This document shows, piece by piece, positions 37,460 to 45,676 of a stretch of 54,610 bases of DNA. The notes beneath the pieces were generated by a model, which saw nothing but the letters and a program-made list of their open reading frames with translations, searched no databases and was not told where the DNA came from. The position numbers were made by a program, and so were the translations under genes. The stretch comes from Vagococcus vulneris (lineage in GTDB: Bacteria > Bacillota > Bacilli > Lactobacillales > Vagococcaceae): positions 1-54,610 of the forward strand of contig NZ_NGJS01000014.1 in assembly GCF_003950515.1 (NCBI RefSeq). The letters are read 5' to 3'. Position 1 is the first letter of the stretch, and each line of letters starts with the position of its first letter.

Positions 37460-37461
37460 TT

Positions 37462-37503
37462 AACAAAACACCGCTCATCTAAATCATGAACGGTGTTTTG
37501 TTA
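37462..37503 (+). terminator. Terminator after the tyrosine phosphatase gene
   Basis: AACAAAACACCG (37462-37473) and CGGTGTTTTGTT (37491-37502) form a 12-bp stem directly past the stop codon. The T-run is short. Confidence 0.75.
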
Positions 37504-37504
37504 T

Positions 37505-37538
37505 AAAAAAAAGAACCAACGATTGCTCGCTGATTCTT
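37505..37538 (-). terminator. Terminator after the cold shock gene
   Basis: On the minus strand AAGAATCAGCGA pairs with TCGTTGGTTCTT through G-T pairs around loop GCAA, followed by TTTTTTT. Confidence 0.75.
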
Positions 37539-37550
37539 GTTAAGTTTTAA

Positions 37551-37751
37551 TTAGTCTTTAGTTACGTTAGCTGCTTGAGGTCCACGGTCAGTTTCTTCCA
37601 CTTCAAAAGTAACTGCTTGTCCTTCTTCTAAAGTTTTAAATCCGTCACCTTCAATTGCTGAGAAATGTACAAATACGTCATTTCCTTCTTCTTGTTGGAT
37701 AAATCCAAAACCTTTTTCAGCGTTAAACCATTTAACTGTTCCTTGAGCCAT
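37551..37751 (-). CDS. cspA: Cold shock protein
   Basis: The start at ATG 37749-37751 ([20 protein letters not shown]) gives the standard 66 residues, with GAGGAGG upstream. RNP1 is KGFGFIQQ and RNP2 is [28 protein letters not shown] closes the OB fold. It binds single-stranded RNA and DNA and acts as an RNA chaperone. Which paralogue (cspA, cspB, cspC) cannot be said. A leader of about 115 bases precedes it, as for many csp genes. Confidence 0.95.
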   Translation of the reverse strand: MAQGTVKWFNAEKGFGFIQQEEGNDVFVHFSAIEGDGFKTLEEGQAVTFEVEETDRGPQAANVTKD

Positions 37752-37871
37752 GTTATTTTCCTCCTCGTGCCTTAAGCACATAATGATATTTGTAATTCTT
37801 GCTTTCGGTCGATAGAGGTGCTACCTTTTTGAAACAACTTCTATTGAAATCCAAAATCAAATTACACACTA

Positions 37872-37900
37872 ATCATAACGCATACTTTTAGCAAATGCAA
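37872..37900 (-). promoter_or_regulatory. Promoter of the cold shock gene
   Basis: TTGCAT (37895-37900) and TATGAT (37872-37877) on the minus strand are 17 bases apart. The predicted start near 37865 leaves a roughly 115-base untranslated leader containing small inverted repeats, which fits temperature-responsive csp leaders. Confidence 0.7.
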
Positions 37901-37913
37901 GGGCTATCTTAGT

Positions 37914-38591
37914 TTAAATACGCTTCGTTTCTTTAAAACTGACATACCCTTCTGCAGCTATAATCAAATGATCCAACACTTCAATTCCCAGCATTTCTCC
38001 GCATTTAACAAGTCTCTCAGTAAACAGAATGTCCTGTTTTGATGGGACTGGATTTCCAGAAGGATGATTATGGGCAATAACAATCTTTGCTGCTGATGAT
38101 TTGACAGCTAGACGAAAAATTTCCCGTGGATGTGCAATTGATTGATTAACACTGCCAATAAAAATTGTCTTTTTTTTAATCAACTCATTTTTTGTATTTA
38201 AATATAATGCTAGGAGATGTTCTTGCTGTAAATCTTTCATTTCTATTATCAGTTGATGAGCTAAATCATAACTCGACACAACTTGACCTAGTTTGATTTG
38301 CGAAGACATAGCTAAGCGCATCCCAAATTCTGCAACTGCTAACAATTCAATTGCTTTAACTGGACCCACCCCTTCAATTACGATTAATTCTTCGATACTG
38401 GCAGATTTTAAATCATATAAATTTTCAAAATGAAGTAAAATTGTCTGTGCTAAATCAAGTACATCTTTATTTTTTGTTCCAGTTCGTAAAAGAATTGCAA
38501 GCAGTTCTTGATGAGATAACGTTGATGCACCATACTTCATCAACCTTTCCCTTGGTCGATATTCCTCATTACATTCCTGAATAAATGTCAT
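37914..38591 (-). CDS. radC: RadC family JAMM-domain protein
   Basis: The start at ATG 38589-38591 (MTFIQECNEEYRPRERLMKY) has GGAGG seven bases upstream and gives 225 residues. An N-terminal helix-hairpin-helix (IEGVGPVKAIELLAVAEFG) precedes the JAMM metalloprotease-like core with IAHNHPSGNPVPSKQD (about residues 165-185). Once thought a repair protein, its role is unsettled; members are linked to competence and DNA handling. It is separately placed between csp and a HAD phosphatase. Confidence 0.93.
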   Translation of the reverse strand: MTFIQECNEEYRPRERLMKYGASTLSHQELLAILLRTGTKNKDVLDLAQTILLHFENLYDLKSASIEELIVIEGVGPVKAIELLAVAEFGMRLAMSSQIKLGQVVSSYDLAHQLIIEMKDLQQEHLLALYLNTKNELIKKKTIFIGSVNQSIAHPREIFRLAVKSSAAKIVIAHNHPSGNPVPSKQDILFTERLVKCGEMLGIEVLDHLIIAAEGYVSFKETKRI

Positions 38592-38648
38592 TAAAAAACC
38601 TCCATTCACCTATCTAATAGTAAGATAAGTAAATGGAAGAATTTAAAA

Positions 38649-39314
38649 TTATCGTGTTTTAATAAACTCTTTAACAGCAAAAAGATCTGGTTCAATAGCA
38701 TACGCTTTTTCTCTCACTTCATCATCTGGAGGCAGAATATCTGGCACCATGATAACTGGTACACTTGCTGCGTAAGCAGCACGTACACCATTCAGCGCAT
38801 CTTCAAGCATTAAAGTCTCTTCAGATTTAGTTCCTAAAGCAGCAACTGCCTTTTCAACAATTTCAGGATGCGGCTTTGCGTGAGTTACATCATCACCGCT
38901 GACCACAGCATCAAACTCTTTAAGGATGCCTGCTTTCGTCAATAAATTATCGACTGCCACACGATTATTACTTGATGCAACGGCAATAGGAATTTTATTT
39001 TCTTTCAAATAATTAATTAATTCTACAACCCCCGGTTTTAGTGGCGCCCCATCTCTATCAAACTCTTTTTGAATAGCACCACGTGTTTCGTTAAAGAAAT
39101 TTTCGATGGCTTCTCTGGGCAGTTCAGAATAATCATTAAAATACTTTTCATACACTGCCTTCTCTCCCAACCCAATTTCCTCACGATACGCATGCTCGTC
39201 ATAACCGGTTAGTCCCCATTTTTTTGCATACTTTATATTGTATTCACAATAAATTGCTTCCGTATCGAGCAACAGCCCATCCATATCAAATATAACACCG
39301 CTAATTTTCTTCAT
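38649..39314 (-). CDS. HAD-superfamily (beta-phosphoglucomutase-like) hydrolase
   Basis: The 221-residue HAD subfamily IA protein has the nucleophile motif VIFDMDGLLLDTEA (about residues 7-20), cap domain to about residue 80, motif II AVASSNNRVAVDNLL, and motif III/IV KPHPEIVEKAVAALG and MLEDALNGVRAAYAA. The DxD and DGLLLDTE sequence suits either a phosphatase or a beta-phosphoglucomutase; the substrate cannot be called. It overlaps the end of folC by 14 bases, so the two are co-transcribed. Confidence 0.88.
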   Translation of the reverse strand: MKKISGVIFDMDGLLLDTEAIYCEYNIKYAKKWGLTGYDEHAYREEIGLGEKAVYEKYFNDYSELPREAIENFFNETRGAIQKEFDRDGAPLKPGVVELINYLKENKIPIAVASSNNRVAVDNLLTKAGILKEFDAVVSGDDVTHAKPHPEIVEKAVAALGTKSEETLMLEDALNGVRAAYAASVPVIMVPDILPPDDEVREKAYAIEPDLFAVKEFIKTR

Positions 39315-40614
39315 CCATTGTGCCTCCTATTAGTGTCTGCCTAACTTGGGAAATAAAGTACAGCGACCCTGTTATTAAAATCAAATCGTTCTCTTCCATT
39401 TCACTCAAGACATCTGCTAAAGCTTCTTGCCAACTTAAGTAGGCAGTCTTGCTGATTGCCTCATAATCTTCTTGACGCATCGCACTAGGAAAATCAAATT
39501 CAGTTACTTTCAATGTTAAATTAGGTACCGTCTCCAAATCTATCAACATACTGCTGACGTCCTTTGTCGTTAGCGCTCCGAAAATAACATGACATACGAC
39601 AGTTGAGAATTCTTTTATTAAATTATCACGCAATACATCCATCGCGTGCTCATTGTGAGCCCCATCAATCACAATCAGCGGACTATCTGACAACTTTTCC
39701 ATACGACCTGGCCAATTCGTTTGCAGTAATGACTGTTTAACAATTTTTGACTGACTGCGTAAGCTTAACTTTTCACAGATAATTTCATACAGTTTAATTG
39801 CCACTGATGCATTATCAACTTGATGTTTGCCCATTAAGCCGGTTCGAATCATATCATATTTGTTGTTTTCTGATATATAATCAAATGACTCACCCCATTG
39901 ACCATCAGGTTGATGATAGCGGCTATTAAAATCATGACCATATTGGTAAACCGGTGCTTGATTAGCTACAGCCGTCTTAATAATGACTTTTTCAGCCTCT
40001 TTTGGCACTTTACCGACAACCACCGGAATCTTTGGTTTAATAATCCCAGCTTTTTGTGCTGCAATTTCAGCTAAAGAATCGCCTAAAATAGCAACATGAT
40101 CTAAACCAATCGTTGTGATTGCAGATGCTATGGGAGTTATGACATTTGTTGCGTCAAGCAAACCGCCTAACCCAACTTCCACTATCACAATATCAACTTC
40201 TTGTTCAACAAAGTATTGAAGCATCATAGCTGTCAAAATTTCAAATTCAACCATATCTTTTAAAGATTCATCTTGATCCATCTCAATTACGAGCGGCTGA
40301 ATTTTTTTTAATAATGCTACTAAATCGTCGTCAGGAATTGGTACACCATCAATGGAAATTCGTTCATTAAACCGCTCAACATAAGGTGAGGTAAAGGTAC
40401 CAACTGTCAAGCCGGTTTCTTCTAAAAGATTACGCAAAAATGCCGTTGTTGACCCTTTACCGTTTGTCCCCGCAATATGAACAGTTCGCAGCTTATTTTG
40501 AGGATTATCTAATTTTTCCAATAAAGCACTGATTCGTAACAATCCCGGACGAATACCGAATTTCAAACGATCATGAATCCAGTTTACTGTTTGTTCATAT
40601 GTCACACCGGTCAC
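39301..40614 (-). CDS. folC: Folylpolyglutamate synthase / dihydrofolate synthase
   Basis: FolC adds glutamates to folates (and may join pteroate to glutamate). The 437-residue Mur-ligase-like enzyme has the ATP loop HIAGTNGKGSTTAFLRNLLE (about residues 46-65), FTSPYVERFNERI, VEVGLGGLLDATNVI, TTIGLDHVAILGDSLAEIAA and KAGIIKP, and the C-terminal DGAHNEHAM. It follows valS by nine bases, the common valS-folC arrangement in Firmicutes. Confidence 0.96.
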   Translation of the reverse strand: MTGVTYEQTVNWIHDRLKFGIRPGLLRISALLEKLDNPQNKLRTVHIAGTNGKGSTTAFLRNLLEETGLTVGTFTSPYVERFNERISIDGVPIPDDDLVALLKKIQPLVIEMDQDESLKDMVEFEILTAMMLQYFVEQEVDIVIVEVGLGGLLDATNVITPIASAITTIGLDHVAILGDSLAEIAAQKAGIIKPKIPVVVGKVPKEAEKVIIKTAVANQAPVYQYGHDFNSRYHQPDGQWGESFDYISENNKYDMIRTGLMGKHQVDNASVAIKLYEIICEKLSLRSQSKIVKQSLLQTNWPGRMEKLSDSPLIVIDGAHNEHAMDVLRDNLIKEFSTVVCHVIFGALTTKDVSSMLIDLETVPNLTLKVTEFDFPSAMRQEDYEAISKTAYLSWQEALADVLSEMEENDLILITGSLYFISQVRQTLIGGTMDEEN

Positions 40615-40622
40615 ACCTATTC

Positions 40623-43268
40623 TTAATTATTTTTTAGATTGTTGATTCGTTCGGTCACTGAAGCTTGTTTTTCCAAATATTCCTTCTCTTTAACTTTCTC
40701 GCCTGCAACCACTGCTTCCGGTGCATTGGAAACAAAACGCTCATTAGCTAATTTTTTCTGTACTCGTGATACTTCATCAGTCCATTTAGCTAGTTCTTTT
40801 TCAAGACGAATAATTTCTTCATCAATATTAATTAGACCTTCTAATGGTAGATAAATTTCAGCACCCGTAATGACAGCACTCATTGCAGTGTCCGGAGCTT
40901 GCACTGATTCTGATAAGACAATTTCTTCAGGATTACAGAAACGTTCAATATAGTTTGTGTTAGTTGCTAAGAAAGTGGCTACAGAGTCTTTCGTTGGTTT
41001 GATTAAAAGTGTAATTGGTTTAGATAACGGTGTATTGACTTCCGCACGAATATTACGAACGGCACGAATCAATTCTTTTAAAACCTCCATACCTTCTGCA
41101 GCTGAATGATTCGTAAACGTCTCATTCACTTCAGGATAGCTGGCAACAACAATTGATTCACCTTGATGCGGAATTTTTTCCCAGATTTCTTCCGTCACAA
41201 ACGGCATAATCGGATGCAACAGACGTAAAATATTATCTAAAACATGCGTCAAAATACTGCGAGTCATTTGTTTTTGTACTTCATCAGCACCATATAATAC
41301 TTCTTTACTCATCTCAATATACCAGTCACAGAAATCATCCCAGATAAAGTTATATAAGTAACGACCTGCTTCACCAAACTCAAATTTATCAAAGAAATAA
41401 GTTACTCTTTCGATGGTTTCATTTAGACGAGTTAAAATCCATTCATCCGCAACAGTCTTTTTACCTTCAAGGTTAATATCTTCGTAGTTGAATCCTTCGA
41501 TATTCATTAACACAAAACGAGAGGCATTCCATATTTTATTAATAAAGTTCCAGGCAGCATCCATTTTTTCATAACTGAAACGCATATCCTGACCTGGTGT
41601 TGAACCATTAGATAAGAACCAGCGCAATGCATCAGCACCATATTTATCAATAACTTCCATTGGATCAATGCCGTTGCCAAGCGACTTACTCATTTTACGT
41701 CCATCTTCCGCACGGATTAACCCATGAATCAAGACATTTTCAAACGGTCGTTCATTTGTAAACTCCAAACTTTGGAAAATCATCCGGCTTACCCAGAAAA
41801 AGATGATATCATAACCGGTTACCAATGTACTAGTTGGAAAATAACGTTTAAAGTCATCGCTGTCAGTATCCGGCCAGCCCATTGTTGAAAATGGCCATAA
41901 AGCTGAACTGAACCACGTATCAAGTACGTCCTCATCCTGTGTCCAATTTTCAAGGTCCTTAGGTGCCTCTTCTCCGACATACATTTCTCCTGTTTCTTTA
42001 TGGTACCAAGCAGGAATTTGATGTCCCCACCATAATTGACGTGAAACAACCCAATCATGAACGTTTTCCATCCAAGTTAAGAATGTTTGATTAAAACGTG
42101 GCGGATAAAAATCAACGGCATCATCAGTTTCCTGATTTTTAATTGCCATTTCTGCCAGTGGTTGCATTTTTACAAACCACTGTGTTGAAAGGCGAGGTTC
42201 TACTACTACGCCCGTACGTTCTGAGTGACCAACGCTGTGTGTCATTTTTTCGATTTTCTTTAATAGACCTAATTCATCTAAATCCGCAATCACAGCTTTA
42301 CGTGCGGCAAAACGATCCATGCCGGCATATTTGCCAGACAACTCATTCATTGTAGCATCTGCATCCATTACGTTAACACGTGGTAAATTATGACGATTGC
42401 CGACCTCAAAATCATTTGGATCATGCGCAGGTGTAATTTTAACTACTCCGGTTCCAAATTCCATATCCACGTATTCGTCACCGACGATTGGAATCTCTTT
42501 ATTCACTAACGGTAATATAACCTTCTCCCCAATCAGATGCTGGTAGCGAACATCTGATGGGTGAACCGCGACTGCCGTATCACCAAGCATTGTTTCCGGA
42601 CGAGTTGTTGCAATTTCAAGTTGACCGCTACCATCAGCTAACGGATAATACATATGATAAAAAGCACCCTCAACATCTTGGTGAATAACCTCAATATCAG
42701 ATAATGCTGTCTTGGCTTGCGGATCCCAATTAATGATGTACTCACCGCGATAAATCAATCCTTTATTATAAAGTTTCACAAAGACTTTGCGAACCGCATC
42801 AGATAAACCACCATCCAAAGTAAAACGTTCGCGAGAATAATCTACAGATAAACCGAGTTTTGCCCATTGCTCACGAATGTGGTCAGCATACTCTTCTTTC
42901 CATTCTTGTGTTTTCTCAATAAATTTTTCACGGCCCAAATCATACCGGGTGATTCCTTCACCTCGAAGTTTTTCTTCAACTTTTGCTTGTGTCGCAATTC
43001 CTGCGTGGTCCATCCCTGGTAACCACAGCGTATCAAAACCTTGCATTCTTTTTTGACGGATAATCATGTCTTGTAATGTTGTATCCCAAGCATGACCTAA
43101 GTGTAGTTTACCCGTAACATTTGGCGGCGGAATAACAATAGAATATGCGGGCGCTGTTTCGTCACCGCTTGGTTTAAATAAATCTTGTGTCAGCCATTTT
43201 TCATAACGACCGGCTTCAACAGCATGAGGATCAAACTTTGAAGCTAAATTATTTGTTTCTTCTGACAT
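40623..43268 (-). CDS. valS: Valyl-tRNA synthetase
   Basis: The 881-residue class I synthetase charges tRNA-Val and edits threonine. HIGH is seen in [20 protein letters not shown] (about residues 48-67) and KMSKS in [17 protein letters not shown] near residue 525. The CP1 editing domain is in between ([16 protein letters not shown]). A C-terminal coiled-coil arm ([20 protein letters not shown] to the end) is characteristic of ValS. It is transcribed under a T-box leader. Confidence 0.98.
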   Translation of the reverse strand: MSEETNNLASKFDPHAVEAGRYEKWLTQDLFKPSGDETAPAYSIVIPPPNVTGKLHLGHAWDTTLQDMIIRQKRMQGFDTLWLPGMDHAGIATQAKVEEKLRGEGITRYDLGREKFIEKTQEWKEEYADHIREQWAKLGLSVDYSRERFTLDGGLSDAVRKVFVKLYNKGLIYRGEYIINWDPQAKTALSDIEVIHQDVEGAFYHMYYPLADGSGQLEIATTRPETMLGDTAVAVHPSDVRYQHLIGEKVILPLVNKEIPIVGDEYVDMEFGTGVVKITPAHDPNDFEVGNRHNLPRVNVMDADATMNELSGKYAGMDRFAARKAVIADLDELGLLKKIEKMTHSVGHSERTGVVVEPRLSTQWFVKMQPLAEMAIKNQETDDAVDFYPPRFNQTFLTWMENVHDWVVSRQLWWGHQIPAWYHKETGEMYVGEEAPKDLENWTQDEDVLDTWFSSALWPFSTMGWPDTDSDDFKRYFPTSTLVTGYDIIFFWVSRMIFQSLEFTNERPFENVLIHGLIRAEDGRKMSKSLGNGIDPMEVIDKYGADALRWFLSNGSTPGQDMRFSYEKMDAAWNFINKIWNASRFVLMNIEGFNYEDINLEGKKTVADEWILTRLNETIERVTYFFDKFEFGEAGRYLYNFIWDDFCDWYIEMSKEVLYGADEVQKQMTRSILTHVLDNILRLLHPIMPFVTEEIWEKIPHQGESIVVASYPEVNETFTNHSAAEGMEVLKELIRAVRNIRAEVNTPLSKPITLLIKPTKDSVATFLATNTNYIERFCNPEEIVLSESVQAPDTAMSAVITGAEIYLPLEGLINIDEEIIRLEKELAKWTDEVSRVQKKLANERFVSNAPEAVVAGEKVKEKEYLEKQASVTERINNLKNN

Positions 43269-43299
43269 AATAGATGTCTCCCTTTCTTTTTTAAAAAAT

Positions 43300-43541
43300 A
43301 AAAAAAAGCCCTAAAATATTTCTATTTTAGGACGAATTAATAAGTTTCGCGGTACCACCTAGATTATAGCATAGTTTAACACTAATGCTATCACTCATTT
43401 AGTAAGATAACGATTACTAATCGGATATATATCTGCTCCTAAGCAACCTTCATATCGTTTAAAGGAAAATGTCTCAGCACATCATTTTCTCTCTTTAACT
43501 TCTCTCGATATTACTCCTCTTAATCAACGCATAAGTTATTA
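43300..43541 (-). promoter_or_regulatory. T-box leader of valS
   Basis: The T-box sequence AGGTGGTACCGCGAAAC (43344-43360) is followed by a terminator with arms 43308-43318 and 43323-43333 and an eight-T run. Upstream the stem I features AGAGAG (43491-43496) and complementary TATCG/CGATA and TTAAAG/CTTTAA segments are present. A GTT near GAAGGTTGC (about 43450) could be the valine specifier; folding is needed to confirm. The presumed start is about 43541. Confidence 0.88.
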
Positions 43542-43547
43542 CTTAGT

Positions 43548-43576
43548 ATTCTACAATTAATCAGAACTCAGGTCAA
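43548..43576 (-). promoter_or_regulatory. valS promoter
   Basis: TTGACC (43571-43576) and TAGAAT (43548-43553) on the minus strand are 17 bases apart and lead straight into the T-box. Confidence 0.8.
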
Positions 43577-43612
43577 ATTTTATGAAAGTTAACTTAAAAT
43601 AAAAAATTACAA

Positions 43613-43990
43613 TTATTTTAAAGCAGCACTGATTGCTGCTGCATAATTCGGTTCACTAGTAATTTCTGAAACAATTTCAGCATGTTTTACAGTACCTCTT
43701 GTCCAACAACAAAAATAGCACGTGCTAAACGATTACTTTCTGGAATAAACACGCCATAACTTTTAGCAAACCCTATATCTGTGTCACGGATCATTGTCAT
43801 TGTTACACTCTCAGCAGCACACCAATCCGCTTATTTTTTTAGTATTATTAAAAATTGTGACAAAGCAATCATTTCATCTTGTTAGTTTAACAAAGTAAAG
43901 CCCTTTGCTTTCCACCCTGCTAGAATTTGCTGACCCTCTAAAACTAATTCTTTTTTAAAAACATTAATTTCATATTCATTAACCTTTCAT
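43613..43990 (-). pseudogene. Decayed second copy of tpx
   Basis: Reading the minus strand gives FKKELVLEGQQI, a stop-containing FTLLN-QDEMIALSQF, then ADWCAAESVTMTMIRDTDIG and FAKSYGVFIPESNRLARAIF, then after a frame change HAEIVSEITSEPNYAAAISA and ALK-stop at 43613. Each piece matches the intact Tpx encoded next to it (ADWCGAEGVTMTMLRDSDL, YGVYIPKIDKLARAIF, EIVSEVASEPDFKSALSVLN). About 40 residues, including the peroxidatic Cys region SICQIQTKRF, are missing and several stops and frame changes occur, so it cannot make a working peroxidase. Confidence 0.88.
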
Positions 43991-44126
43991 TTTATGTCAT
44001 TTATTATACTGAACACAAAAATAAATACTATTATAACCTGCGTTTTTTACAATATAAAAAAGAATTTATAAAATATTAAAATAGTTTTTTATATGCCTTT
44101 TCAAAGATTTTTAAAATCATTGTTGC

Positions 44127-44158
44127 ACAAAAAAAGCCGTCACTAACGCGAAGGCTTT
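44127..44158 (-). terminator. Terminator after tpx
   Basis: On the minus strand GCCTTCGC pairs with GTGACGGC (one mismatch, one G-T) extended by AAA/TTT, with loop GTTA and a T-run. It lies 20 bases past the tpx stop. Confidence 0.75.
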
Positions 44159-44177
44159 CGTAATTAATTCTTATTGA

Positions 44178-44660
44178 TTAATTTAATACGGACAAAGCTG
44201 ATTTAAAATCTGGTTCTGAAGCAACTTCTGAAACAATTTCTTCGTAGGCAATTTTCCCACTAACATCAACAATAAAAATTGCTCTAGCTAATTTATCAAT
44301 TTTGGGAATATATACTCCATATTTTTTAGCAAAATCTAAATCACTATCCCGAAGCATTGTCATAGTAACGCCTTCAGCACCGCACCAATCAGCTTGCTGC
44401 TCCTTAGTGTTATTTGAGATTGTTAAGAAATGAACCCCTGTTAATTTTGCTGCTTCTTGATTAAATCGCTTCGTTTGAATCTGACAAATACTGGTATCAA
44501 TATCTGGGACAACACTGATTAAAACAGGTTTATCTGATAAATTTGATAATGACACATTATTATCACCTAGGTCTTTTAAACTAAAATCAGGTGCTTGATC
44601 TCCAACCTTTGGTTGATTTCCTTCAAGTAATACTGTTTCGCCTTTTAATTTGATCTCCAT
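44178..44660 (-). CDS. tpx: Thiol peroxidase Tpx
   Basis: The 160-residue peroxiredoxin reduces hydroperoxides with thioredoxin. The peroxidatic Cys is in VVPDIDTSICQIQTKRFN (about residue 58) and the resolving Cys in ADWCGAEGVTMT (about residue 92). The FSLKDLGDN and LARAIFIVD regions are typical. It stands next to a decayed copy of itself and just downstream of rex; a redox link is plausible but only inferred from position. The ATG follows GAGAGG. Confidence 0.95.
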   Translation of the reverse strand: MEIKLKGETVLLEGNQPKVGDQAPDFSLKDLGDNNVSLSNLSDKPVLISVVPDIDTSICQIQTKRFNQEAAKLTGVHFLTISNNTKEQQADWCGAEGVTMTMLRDSDLDFAKKYGVYIPKIDKLARAIFIVDVSGKIAYEEIVSEVASEPDFKSALSVLN

Positions 44661-44731
44661 AAAAAAACACCTCTCATTTATTATATCTTGATTGTATAAT
44701 AAACGCGAAGTGCTGACAAAAAAACTGCCTA

Positions 44732-45397
44732 TTAATTTAATAATTGTAAATCAGCATCATTATAATTTTCATCATAATAAATTAACGTTTGAAGTTCAGT
44801 CGTCAAATCGATATACTGAACTTGAACATGGTGTGGGACTTTTAGTCGTCTAGGAGCAAAGTTTAAAACCGCCGTCACACCTGATTCAACTAATTGATCA
44901 ATAACAATTTGAGCTTTATCACTTGGTACCGTCATAATCGCCGTTGTAATGCCTTCTTTTTTTACTATTGCTTCAATATCTTCCATTGAATATGTTGTCA
45001 CGCCATTAATTGTTTCACCGATAATTTCAGGATTTGCATCAAATGCTGCAACAATATTTAAATTGCGATTTTTTCTGAAATTATTTTTAATTAGGGCACG
45101 CCCTAAGTTTCCTACCCCAATCAGAGCAATTCGTTTTTCAATGTCTGTATTTAGAATCTGACTAAAGACCTCAATTAGATATGGTACATCATAACCGTAA
45201 CCACTGCGACCAAGTTCACCGAAATGTGAAAAATCACGTCGAATTGTCGCAGAAGGTATCTGAATCATTTGGCTGAATTCTTTTGATTTAATTCGTTTTA
45301 CACCACTTTGGTCTAACGTTTTTAAGTAACGAAAATAGAGTGGTATTCTTTTCGCTGTTGCTTTAGGTATCGACTTAGGCTTTTTTGTTGACTCCAC
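44732..45397 (-). CDS. rex: Redox-sensing transcriptional repressor Rex
   Basis: Rex binds DNA when NADH is low and releases it when NADH rises, controlling fermentation genes. I start at GTG 45395-45397 (reading VESTKKPKSIPKATAKRIPL, first residue Met), 221 residues, because AGGAGG is nine bases upstream; the longer frame has no ribosome site. The winged helix is residues about 15-75 (IPSATIRRDFSHFGELGRSG) and the NAD(H) Rossmann loop is IALIGVGNLGRALIKN (about 90-105). A dyad of TTTGTGAA half-sites lies upstream. Confidence 0.94.
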   Translation of the reverse strand: MESTKKPKSIPKATAKRIPLYFRYLKTLDQSGVKRIKSKEFSQMIQIPSATIRRDFSHFGELGRSGYGYDVPYLIEVFSQILNTDIEKRIALIGVGNLGRALIKNNFRKNRNLNIVAAFDANPEIIGETINGVTTYSMEDIEAIVKKEGITTAIMTVPSDKAQIVIDQLVESGVTAVLNFAPRRLKVPHHVQVQYIDLTTELQTLIYYDENYNDADLQLLN

Positions 45398-45465
45398 TTT
45401 TTTTATCCTCCTTTTTGTTACACTTTTCACATTAGTCTAGCATGAATTTCATGATATTTCAATTA

Positions 45466-45499
45466 CTTTGTGAAACAAGCTAATAAAGTATTCACAAAG
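45466..45499. promoter_or_regulatory. Possible Rex operator dyad upstream of rex
   Basis: CTTTGTGAA (45466-45474) and TTCACAAAG (45491-45499) are perfect inverted 9-bp arms. TTGTGAA/TTCACAA is the Rex half-site, but known operators have about four bases between halves and here there are 16. It may be two degenerate Rex sites or an unrelated dyad. Confidence 0.45.
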
Positions 45500-45629
45500 A
45501 GTCAGAAAATATTAGAAAATTTTAATTAAAATGCAAGATTGTCAAAAGGCTATTTTATTTTTGTTCAAACCGCTTACACAATTATTATTTTACCGGTTAT
45601 TGAGCATTTAAACAATATCGTTTTTGAAA

Positions 45630-45669
45630 GAAAAAAGACTTAGTTATTTTTATTAATCAACTAAGTCTT
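45630..45669 (-). terminator. Terminator of the ABC exporter operon
   Basis: AAGACTTAGTT (45635-45645) and AACTAAGTCTT (45659-45669) are perfectly complementary; a T-run follows on the minus strand. It sits eight bases past the stop of the second exporter gene. Confidence 0.88.
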
Positions 45670-45676
45670 CATCTTA

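Noticed and set aside
43613-43990. Treating the second tpx as a functional gene broken by read errors
   Set aside because: A large internal segment with the catalytic Cys is missing as well as stops, which read errors would not explain.
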